Part shown: one piece after another, positions 55,311 to 64,000 of the stretch
Position numbering within the stretch: the first letter of the stretch is position 1
Layout of the letters: each line of letters begins with the position of its first letter
Assembly (NCBI RefSeq): GCF_914767665.1
Contig: NC_059501.1
Span: 29,054,501-29,118,500 of the forward strand
Length of the DNA: 64,000 nucleotides
Source of the DNA: Harmonia axyridis
Taxonomy: Eukaryota; Arthropoda; Insecta; Coleoptera; Coccinellidae
Reading direction: 5' to 3'
Made by a program: the position numbers and the translations under genes
The notes under the pieces: generated by a model
Seen by the model: the letters and a program-made list of their open reading frames with translations, nothing else
Database searches by the model: none
Told to the model about the DNA's origin: nothing

Positions 55311-57129
55311 TAATCGAATCATACCTCTAGACGATCAATTAACCAAGCCTACATATTTACATACAATTTTTTGTCTTTTTTGAAAAAGTCTTGAGATCAA
55401 CCTGACAAATCAGGACATGTGTGTAGGCAAACTTAATTACGGATGGTACTCAAAGACCGCGTGAGTATTAAGGACAGCTGTGTTAACTCAGCAATCTTGC
55501 AAAACTTTTTGATAGCGGGTTTTTGAAAAGATCAATTTATACTTGACAGGATTTAGCGAATGAAAACATTCTTCACTTTGGAGATTTAAACTTATAACCA
55601 TAAATAAATGATCATAGAAGGCAATAATAATTTGATTGGCAACGTTTATACTTACAAGAAGAAACTGTGTTTTATGTGGATGTGAATTCGAAAAACCATA
55701 AATATTCTATACTGGCTACATCTCAGATAATTGACAATCTCAAGCTAAATAAAAATGAGAATTCTTCAGTATTTTTAACTATACGCAGTTATGTGTGTGT
55801 GGCAGTATCAGGATTTTCTTTTGACACTATTCAAACGTGAATAATGGTTCAAAATTTGCGAGAACTTTACGAACTCGATGTACATATTACGACAATTTTA
55901 ATGAGCCAAGTGGTTGCCATATATGAAATTTTTACAAGTCTTCGAAACTTTTATTGTCATCAACTACCATAAATATTTTTTGTGGCGATTTTTAAGGATT
56001 CTTTTTGAAACAACAACACCAAATTGTAAATACATACCACTTTTTACAACAGAGGTCTCTAGATGCAGCTTCAAGAATAACTTGATTTGAACGTGATGTT
56101 CCGGTTCAAATCTTCTAGTTTGAGATGTGCTAACATCAATATTTGTTTCTTTCGCGATTTTTATGCATTAAAAAAAGGCGATGAGAGTGAAAATGAATCT
56201 AAGATTCGTTGAAGGGCCAACAAGCAAACATCGAAGATTAAAAAGAAGAAGGTGTTAGGTGTCTACAATTATTTTGAGTAGAGCGTTGTTAGATGCTATA
56301 AGCGGGTTAGTGAGTACTTACTCTTTTTTCAGGTGCACCCCATTTCATTCGTTTTTGAACCTACCAAAAAATAAGCAGTGTAAGGTTAAATTCGTACTCA
56401 ATTTGTTGAATTTTAACAATTAACATATAACAGCAAAAATACATGTGAGATTCTAATGTATTTTCGCATCTTTATCAATATTCCTTGGATTATTGGTGCA
56501 ATCACGAAGGAATGGGGGTCTTGATGTTCTCTTTCCAACTGAAATTTTTTCTTCTAATTCAATATTTTTGGAATTACAACAGTTGAAAACATTTGGTTCC
56601 TGAAACTTTTCAGTTTCATTCATAGTAGAGGTATGGTTTGAAAGAAAACATCAAGATCTGGACAATGAATAAGAAAAAAGAGAAATACTACTCATTAAAT
56701 AAAAGGACATACATATACCGAAATGTAATCGTAATTTTCATTGTATCATTGAGAGGTTTATGGAGTCCATATACAATTCTTTTCTTTCATTATTTTCAAA
56801 ATATTTAGTAAAGAAAAATAATCCATATTTAAGGTTTTATATACCAAGAATAAAATTTTATTGAGATGGCAAAAATTCTTTACTTTTTTATTATCGCTTT
56901 TGGTTATTGATATTCATTGTAAAATGAAATACTAACCCTGTATAGTCCAGAGTGAGTGTTTCTAAAATATGAAAAGTATAATAATATATCAGGTAAAAAA
57001 TATATTAAATGGTAAATATCATCTTTCTTTTTTTCTCAAACGATGATTATTTCTCCAGAATTTTTGAGTAATTTTAGGTGAACAGTAATGCTATTTTATT
57101 TGAACAATATTTTATATGAAAAAATATTC
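55311..57129. other. Gene-free stretch
   Basis: About 1.8 kb of A+T-rich DNA; no gene, element end or strong repeat recognised. Confidence 0.5.
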
Positions 57130-57808
57130 CTTTTATATGATCGTGCTGAATTAGTCACTTCCGGCGGGTCACTATCGATGTGTGTAGCTTGGCGTTGTCC
57201 TGATGGAACACAATTTCCAGAGTTGGCCGATTCATTGTCGACAGTACAGTTGATCAGTTGTGCCGTAGGGGAGCAGCTCGAATGAGATAATTTCCTGCCA
57301 ATCCCAACAAACATGCATCAAAACCTTCCTGGTCGTCAATCTTTGTTGGCCAACGTGATTCGACCTTGACCGTTTTCGCTTGACGTTGTCGTAAGTGATC
57401 TACTCTTCATCATTAGTCACCAAACGCTACAAGAATGGGTCGATTTTGTTGCGATTCAGCAGCGTCAACTCGTGTGGTACCCATACATTTATATTCTTTT
57501 TGAGATCGGCCTTATGCAAAATGTTCTAAACGGTTTTTTCTGTAATCTTAAGCTCTTGGGCAATCGAAACAGAGCTTACATGACGGTCGGACTCGACAAT
57601 GTCCATAATTTCAAAAATTTTCTAGAAAATCTTTGACATCGGAATTACCGGAACGGAATCGACGAAACCAAAATTGTGCGTGATTGGCTGTTACAATAAT
57701 ATAAGGACCATGAACACTATTTACATTTTCGGTCACCTGGCTTGCATTCTCACCTTTATCGGAGAAAAATCGTAAAATATAGCGTATTTTCTTTTTGCTA
57801 GTATCCAT
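57130..57808 (-). pseudogene. Mariner transposase relic
   Basis: The minus strand starts with an ATG at 57808 and reads FFSDKGENASQVTENVNSVH, then TANHAQFWFRRFRSGNSDVK (N-terminal helix-turn-helix region). Other frames continue ESDRHVSSVSIAQELKITEK, VWVPHELT, then ITYDNVKRKRS, CWDWQEIISFELLP and finally part of the second catalytic region. The usual GDEKWITYDN is here NDEE, stop, ITYDN. At least three stops and several frameshifts are present. The C-terminal third with the last catalytic residue is missing beyond about 57130. It is a different mariner lineage from the relic at 19 kb. Confidence 0.93.
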
Positions 57809-58799
57809 ATTTGACTAATCACAAAACTGTCAGAAAAGTTTTTGTAGTACGAAATCTCATATTTTTAACGCCATCTAGAGAAACCTGATAGGACTTATAT
57901 AACGCAAGATATAGATAACTGAATACACCTATTAGAAAAATAATGGATTTCTTTTCACTACACTTAATATAATATACACTTATTTCATGCATATTTCATC
58001 TCAGGCACTGTCTAAGATGGAAGCCTTCTAATCACCAATGAATCCATTTCTTGAAGGCGAAACGATGAAATAGTTTGTTATAAAAATATCAAAATTATAA
58101 TGAAGACACATTAACTGCTATAAAAACCATTGATCAGATGGTAGACAAGATGAGAACTCAAGAAATCAAGTAGGAGATGCTGTGGATCTAGACTTGTGGA
58201 GGTACAGAATTGAAAAGGCTTTAAACACACTGAAGAATAGTAGATAACTACGAATATATAACCTAATCGTATTTCAGCTACATCTGCCCACTTTTCAATA
58301 AAACGAGCTACCAGCAGTCGAAGCAGCATGGAACAATTACCGCTGATATTCAACCCTATGGGATCCTATCAAAATCGATGCGCAAAGTGTTGCGGAATCT
58401 ATAAAAAGACCATAAAGTTTCCAGCGGTAACGAAACTGTTGCGCCATTAAAAGTGGACTGTATTACAAGGAAGCATAAATCAATTTTACATTTCAATATT
58501 ACGACTACAAGCAAAAATAAAGTCAGCATTAAAATAAACACGGACTACATAGTGCGCGGTGCTTGTTAATTTATTTTCCGTGCGGTAAGGAGCAAGGTGC
58601 GACCGCCACCTCGATCTGCGGGCCGTAAAACGTCGAAGATAAAATATCAATCAATATTACACTTTCAAAGAGAAATTCCAACAAGTAACGAACGCCGCCT
58701 GGGGGAGATTCTGTTTGTTGTCTTGAAATCATGATTTCAATGAGGCGGGCGTGGATGAAGAGTCAAGTATACAAGGTCTTCAATATATAAAACATTTTT
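57809..58799. other. Gene-free stretch with a small G/C-rich patch
   Basis: 58545-58640 and 58685-58765 are G/C-richer (GTGCGACCGCCACCTCGATC, CGAACGCCGCCTGGGGGAG) without a convincing frame or splice signal. They could be a small promoter or conserved element. Confidence 0.35.
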
Positions 58800-59610
58800 T
58801 TTTTCGATATTCCATTTCCATTTTCTATGATTCTGACGAGGCAATTTGCACGAAATTTTGCAGGAAGACTGAAATTGATATTTTATTCATACATGTAAAA
58901 TCTCAACCCAGTTGGATCCTTTGTCACAGAAATATTGGATAATTCTTTTACCATATTCTTCTTGAATTTTTTATGGTTCTGACGAGTTAAACACACGAAA
59001 TTCGGCACGATGCCTGGAATTGCTATTTAATGAATATGTGCAAAATCTCGAACCCATCGGATGTGTTATCACAGGAATATTGGGTATTTATTTTCCAATA
59101 TTCCTCTTAAATTTTCTATGGTTCTGATGATGCGATTAGATTGAAATTTCGCACGAAGTCTGAAGTTGTTATCTGCCTGAGTGTATCTTTTGCCACGGAA
59201 ATATTGGGTATTTATTTTCCAATGTTATTCTTGAATATTTTATGGTTCTTACGGGATAATCAATATCAGGTTTTTCTTTTCCAATATTCTTCGTGAATAT
59301 CCTATTGAAATTTCATACGAAGCCTGGAATTGTTATTTCATTTTACATGTCAAGTCTTAACTGCTGTCACAGAAATTTCCTATATTTTTCTTGAGTTTTC
59401 TATGGTTCTGACGATGTGATTGCATTGAAATTACGAAGCAAGCTTGAGATTTTTATTTCATGCACACCATCAAAATTTCAACTCCATTGGTTTTGTGGTC
59501 AAAGAAACATTAGGTATTTTTTTCGATATCCTTATTGAATTTTTACTGGTTCTGGTGATGCCATCAACATAAAATTTCCCGTAAAGCTTGAAATTGTTAT
59601 ATGATCATGG
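58800..59610 (+). repeat. Tandem array of the 147-bp family, about six units
   Basis: Units begin at about 58822, 58969, 59115, 59240, 59397 and 59544, each with TTTTCTATGGTTCTGACGA or a close variant. The order inside a unit is: ATGCGATCAACACGAAATTT, GCACGAAGCCTGAAATTGTT, ATCTCAACTCCATTGGATC, GTCACAGAAATATTGGGTAT, TTATTTTCCAATATTCTTC. Spacing is 146-157 bp except one 125-bp deleted unit. Units are strongly diverged. Single copies occur at 4985, 13580, 14660, 18875, 23445 and 48560. Confidence 0.92.
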
Positions 59611-60926
59611 ATTATTTATAGGGATTAACTTGCAAGTTGAGCAATTTTTTTTTATACATTTCAATTACATCCTTGTATTCAAGAACATTTCAAAAGTCTC
59701 AATGACTGTTCAGAAATAGCGTGAGCTATTGAGAAGCTCTTGAGAAATGATTAACAACCACATACTAATATCGATATTATAATTATTAGCCATATGCTTC
59801 ATGTATCTGAAGAGAGTGTTAAGAGTACTTTGCCAATGTATAATTTATTGTTATATAAACATTGTATGATATTATGATTATTTCAACATGAGTATAATAT
59901 TATAGAGTTTACTTTTAACTCGGAATATTTCATATCATCCTACATTGAGCTACTAGTATTATTCTTGCATTTTAACAAAGCCTCCTCATATTATTGCACC
60001 TTGTTTTCAATGTATGTATGTTATTCAATGTACAGGTAGCACTCAATACGAATAATCCTTTTTTTTTTGTTCATGAAGTGTACCTATTAAAAAAAAAGAG
60101 TATTAATAATCGCAAAATGGTGAATGCGCGTGCATACTGAATTCCTGTTTGAGAATTCCGCATAACAATGGAAATACGTCTTCATTGAAATCAATATACA
60201 TAAGCAGTAAAGTGCTTTGAGAAAAACACGTCAAATTCGATGAAAAAAGAGATTTGATAGTTTGTTAGGAGGCGAGACTATCTGAGCGTTATATGGTTAT
60301 CTAGATAGGGGGAATGAAACTCATGTATAATTCACAAAATCTAGCGGTCAGTACTTTTCGACATAGTAGTATCAGTTTCCCAAAAAGATTTATTTTCGAT
60401 TATTGAGAATTATTGTATAACCATTTGAAGCAACTAGAAGAATAGAGGAAATTGGACAAAATGCCCTACAAGTTTTCATCTCCAATCGATTGAACCCATT
60501 ACAAAAGTAATCCAAGAGGTCATTCTTCCGCTGTCCCTTTGCGAGATAGAGACCAGCAGATCGATTATGTCTGTAACAATGGCAAAGAACAATACGTAAG
60601 ACATTTAAAGGAATTCAAGGTTGCCTTCGGGCTCTCAGTTCGCAGGTGCAACAGCGCCGAGGAGAATAACGTGAAAGGTAATCCTAATCACAATGCGAAC
60701 AATAGCCAGCTATTTATCAATACAGCAATGGTAAATATTAATTTCAGGGAGATAACTGATCGCGTCAAATGATTAATCGATCTATTAATTATGGGCTTAG
60801 GAGAGAACCAGAAGGCAGTTTGCTTGGCATGTGTGGTTCACTAACAGTGATTTCCAAGGAAGATTTCTGTGTGCCTAAAGTTGCAGAGCCAAAAGTTTTC
60901 TTCTGGTTGCGAAAAAAATATATTTT
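59611..60926. other. Gene-free stretch
   Basis: No gene recognised. A 77-codon plus frame at 60539-60772 (MRDRDQQIDYVCNNGKEQYV) is unlike any family I know and is followed by A+T-rich DNA. Confidence 0.4.
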
Positions 60927-61790
60927 TTCGGCAACCGTCCGGGAAGTGCTCACTTCCTCTGAGAAGTGCTCTTTCTCTGAGAAAGTAGCATTTCCCGGCC
61001 TAGTCCGGAAAGTACATACTTTCCCGGACTAGGCCGGAAAAGAATCACGTCGTTTGTGTCATTGTGGATATGAAAATCTTGGTAGGTATATTTTAATGAA
61101 TGCAGCTGATCATTACCATAGTAACCGAGAAAACTGCTGACAGTTCATATGAAATTAGTTGTCAACAATTTGTATGTTTTTTGATCTCAATCGTAACAAA
61201 ATATGGAAAGCAGCAGCGATAGTGTTATTTTACACGGTTGCCGAAAAAATATTGTACGCCACACGCCCGAAAATGGTTTTTTTGGACTCACAGACTTCCA
61301 GGACTCGCTTACGCTCGTCCTGGAATTTTGTCTATTCGTCCAAAAAAAACCCTATTTTCCGGAAATTAAATTACTATTTTCGGCAACCGTCCGGGAAGTG
61401 CTCACTTCCCGGACTCTTTTTCTCTGAGAAAGTAGCATTTCCCGGCCTAGTCCGGAAAGTACGTACTTCCCGGACTAGGAAGGAGAAGAATCATAGAATC
61501 CATAGCAACCGAGATAACGGCTGACAGTTCATATGAAATTAGTTGTCAAAAATTTGCATGTTTTTTGATCGCAATCGCAATAAAATATGGAAAGCAGCAG
61601 CGATAGTGTTATTTTACATGGTTGCCGAAAAAATGTTTTACGCAACACGCCCGAAAATGGTTTTTTTGGACTCACAGACTTCCAGGACTCGCTTACGCTC
61701 GTCATGGAATTTTGTCTATTCGTCCAAAAAAACCCTATTTTCCGGACTTGTTACGTAAATTACTATTATGACGATCAAGATCAACCACCA
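60927..61790 (+). repeat. Tandemly duplicated, palindrome-rich element with an ORF start
   Basis: Unit 1 starts TTCGGCAACCGTCCGGGAAG at 60927, unit 2 at 61379. They share perfect palindromes such as GTCCGGGAAGTG-CTC-ACTTCCCGGAC and TCCGGAAAGTA-CGTACTTCCCGGA, then TTCATATGAAATTAGTTGTC. An ATG (61203; 61587) opens MESSSDSVILHGCRKN, TPENGFFGLTDFQDSLTLV and EFCLFVQK, the same frame in both copies with few changes. Inside the frame, CTCGC-TTAC-GCTCG (61304; 61688) forms the tip of a stem flanked by CCAGGA/TCCTGG and GGAC words. Protein family not recognised. Unit 2 lacks about 70 bp between the palindromes and the ORF. Confidence 0.88.
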
Positions 61791-62591
61791 GCAATCAGTG
61801 AAGTGCGATCCTTTTACGTCATTTGCAGCTGGCTAAGTAGATCAGCCGGTTGAGTAGGCTGGTCCGGTGAATCTGCCAATTATCAATTGGCTAACTAGTT
61901 GATTTTTTGAAACATTTTCCTCATTGATGGGCTTAAAAATTTCTCAGCCAAATTTGTCGAATTACGGTCCTCATGGAATTTGACATATTTTTGTTAAGTA
62001 GGTATCCTTAAGAGAGGTTTATACCACGTAGCATTCTCGCGATCGGCCAAGGTTTGACTAGTCTTCTCTTCTCAGAAAGAATTGAGATCCCACCACTTTT
62101 CAGTTTGAATGAAGCAATCTCAAACATTACTCTGGTTTACCGTTATTTTCTTCCAAATGCAAGAATTCAAAATACTTCAGCTTTTGACAAGAATTTTTGT
62201 ATAAATGTCTATGTAAAAATACATAAAAAAATAAATGTTTGTTCGGAAAGTTATATGATGCATATATTTATTCTTCAATAAAAAATTCATCCAATTTTTT
62301 TTCCGTTCCAGAAAAATAATAAATAAGGACTTTTCGCAATGACAAAATTTTCAAAATGAATAATAGTGAAAGCAGCATATAAATCGATGCCGAATTTTAT
62401 TGCCATTTGGGGTGGTCTCTGGATTATTTTTCTTTCCAATTCTCAAATGATTGATCGATTCTTCAGAATAGAGTGCAGAATATACGAAAAACGATTTCAT
62501 TTCACTCGTCCTTCTTAAAAAATATAAGAAGTTTTATTATTTCATATCACATTCCATTTTATTATAATACTTTTCATTTTTATATCAAAAA
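61791..62591. other. Gene-free stretch
   Basis: No gene recognised. GCCGGTTGAGTAGGCTGGTC near 61845 is an isolated G/C-richer patch. Confidence 0.4.
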
Positions 62592-62760
62592 CTAGTGTTG
62601 GGCATGAATTCAAAATAATGGTTAATACGCATAATCCGATTGTTTTACTCGATAATCGCAAAGAAAAAAAATGTTCTAGTGTTGGGCACGAATTCAAAAT
62701 AATGTTTAATCCGCATAATCCGATTGTTTTACTCGATAATCGCAAAGAAAAAAAATGTTC
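62592..62760 (+). repeat. Two tandem 84-bp units
   Basis: CTAGTGTTGGGCATGAATTC at 62592 recurs at 62676 with very few differences through AATCGCAAAGAAAAAAAATG. The duplication keeps a plus frame open (NPIVLLDNRKEKKCSS twice; 62618-62842). A diverged third copy at about 62935-63015 reads MGHPVVLLNHVKEEKTKCSR in its own frame. Confidence 0.93.
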
Positions 62761-62934
62761 AAGCTTTTTAGAAAGTCAAAACTTGGGCATCAAATCATGG
62801 AAGGCAGCATTATCTACCCAGAATCTATCTAGAATTAATTAAATAACCTTTTTTTCTAATTTCAACGAATTTCACAAATGATTTCTTTCATCAAATTCAC
62901 TAATCTTGAACATATTTGCATCGAGAATGTCTGC

Positions 62935-63015
62935 CAAATCTATTCGAATTAAAATAATGGGTCATCCGGTTGTCTTATTGAATCATGTAAAAGAGGAAAA
63001 AACGAAATGTTCGAG
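62935..63015 (+). repeat. Diverged third copy of the 84-bp unit
   Basis: GAATTAAAATAATGGGTCAT, CCGGTTGTCTTATTGAATC and ACGAAATGTTCGAG follow the unit at 62592-62760 at roughly two thirds identity, and the peptide pattern P-[IV]-V-L-L-[DN]-x3-[KE]-x-K is kept. Confidence 0.6.
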
Positions 63016-64000
63016 AGTTTTATGAAATGCGAAATTCAGCAGAAGAATCTGATACCTGAATTGAATTCATATATATGTATATTCATTTATTGTTTATTAC
63101 ATTGCACATTTCCTAAACCATCTATCAGATTCAAATTTGAATCCATAAAAAATAATAACACTTTTTCTTTCCTAAAACACTTTTCATAAAAAAAATCTAT
63201 GAATACAAATTCCCAAATCCAACCTTTATTTTGTGTTTAGAAAGAAATGGAATCAAGTTATATGGCAATAATAAATCTTTGTGAGGCATTCGCGGCGGTT
63301 TTTCTCAGCGAGTACATAAAAAACACTTTGAAATCTACCGCAGACGTTTCTACCTCATAATCCATGAATCTCCATTATGAGTTATCTACACCTAAACTAC
63401 ACTCGTAGAAGTTTGTAGGCAATTTATAATAATTTCGAACAAGTACATGCATAACACACGTTATGCTTACCGTGCTCACTTCACAATCAATTTTAGTACT
63501 GAGAATTTATTCTATAGCGTATAAAATCTAACGAGGTATTTGCTGCTTACTGCCAGTAGGATATAATGTTGTTACACCAATATTAGGAATTCATATTTAC
63601 TCTCCAGCATGGAGGCGTTATTATATTAGATTTCCGTTGAAGGCTTTCAGTTCGTTGATCTAGTGTGATTCCGAAATGCTTGAACAATTTAGTCTTATTG
63701 CTGATATTTTTTTTAATTTTTCTAAAAGCATTTAATATCATAAAATAGTGTATTAACACTTTTTATATAGGTATTTTTCTAAAAATAGAAACATCTTTTC
63801 GATTTCGTTGTTTTTGATAAACATAATTATATTGTTTTAATAATAATAACAGTTTTCAATATTAGCCGAAAATTTTGATTAAATATTGAAATTAAAAGAC
63901 ACTTATCCTATTGACACTTTTCAATGAAATAAAATAACAATTGCGTCGCTACACAGTAGTTTTTATAAAATGGCGAAAATTCATTATAAATAAAACAGAA
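63016..64000. other. Gene-free stretch
   Basis: A+T-rich sequence to the window end; nothing recognised. Confidence 0.45.

Overview
The window looks like nuclear, non-coding DNA from an arthropod, most likely an insect. By eye it is strongly A+T-rich. The longest uninterrupted reading frames are under 190 codons. It is crowded with decayed mariner/Tc1 transposases, non-LTR retrotransposon ends with (TTA)n tails, hAT-type and fold-back elements with target-site duplications, and a satellite array. I see no operons, ribosome binding sites, CRISPR arrays, rRNA or convincing tRNA. Species cannot be fixed from this sequence.

Layout. 0.2-2.7 kb: satellite of about 140 bp units running almost into a broken Tc1-like (DD34E) transposase (2.8-3.7 kb). 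3.7-12.5 kb: sparse DNA with two copies of an element called here H1 (a hairpin-headed element carrying only the start of an unknown ORF), another hairpin element (7.2-7.6 kb), a LINE reverse transcriptase fragment (8 kb) and a TA-flanked MITE (10.5-10.8 kb). 12.5-24.8 kb: dispersed copies of a family of about 147 bp, two transposase relics (16-17 kb and 19 kb), a third H1 copy, a palindromic MITE (21 kb), a cluster of POU octamers, a LINE 3' end (22.2-22.96 kb) and a hairpin (24.7 kb). 25.8-28.7 kb: inverted LINE ends and a diverged tandem duplication. 30-32.4 kb: two coding-like segments, then a 1.17 kb palindrome. 34.6-46.4 kb: clustered CAGGGTG-type repeats, the fourth H1 copy, another hairpin element, two candidate exons on the minus strand, and a fold-back MITE split by a hAT insertion. 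48.6-64 kb: a hAT element inside a 147-bp-family copy, further transposase and LINE relics, an AAGACG-rich block, the tandem form of the 147-bp family (58.8-59.6 kb) and a duplicated palindrome-rich element (60.9-61.8 kb).

Host genes. The best evidence is a 71-codon open segment on the minus strand (44066-43854) with a good start context, sensible codon usage and a GTATGT splice donor; it reads like the first coding exon of a nuclear protein. Two weaker exon candidates lie at 30844-30969 (+) and 39848-39687 (-). The window may therefore be largely intron and intergenic DNA around one or more genes that are mostly outside it.

The most unusual observation is a hairpin motif, CGAGC-(4 to 9 nt)-GCGAG, at the tips of otherwise unrelated stems at five positions in four element types. 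Two of those element types also carry the start of an unrecognised ORF. This could be one large, poorly described class of mobile element. Family names below rest on reading translated motifs by eye; no database search was possible.
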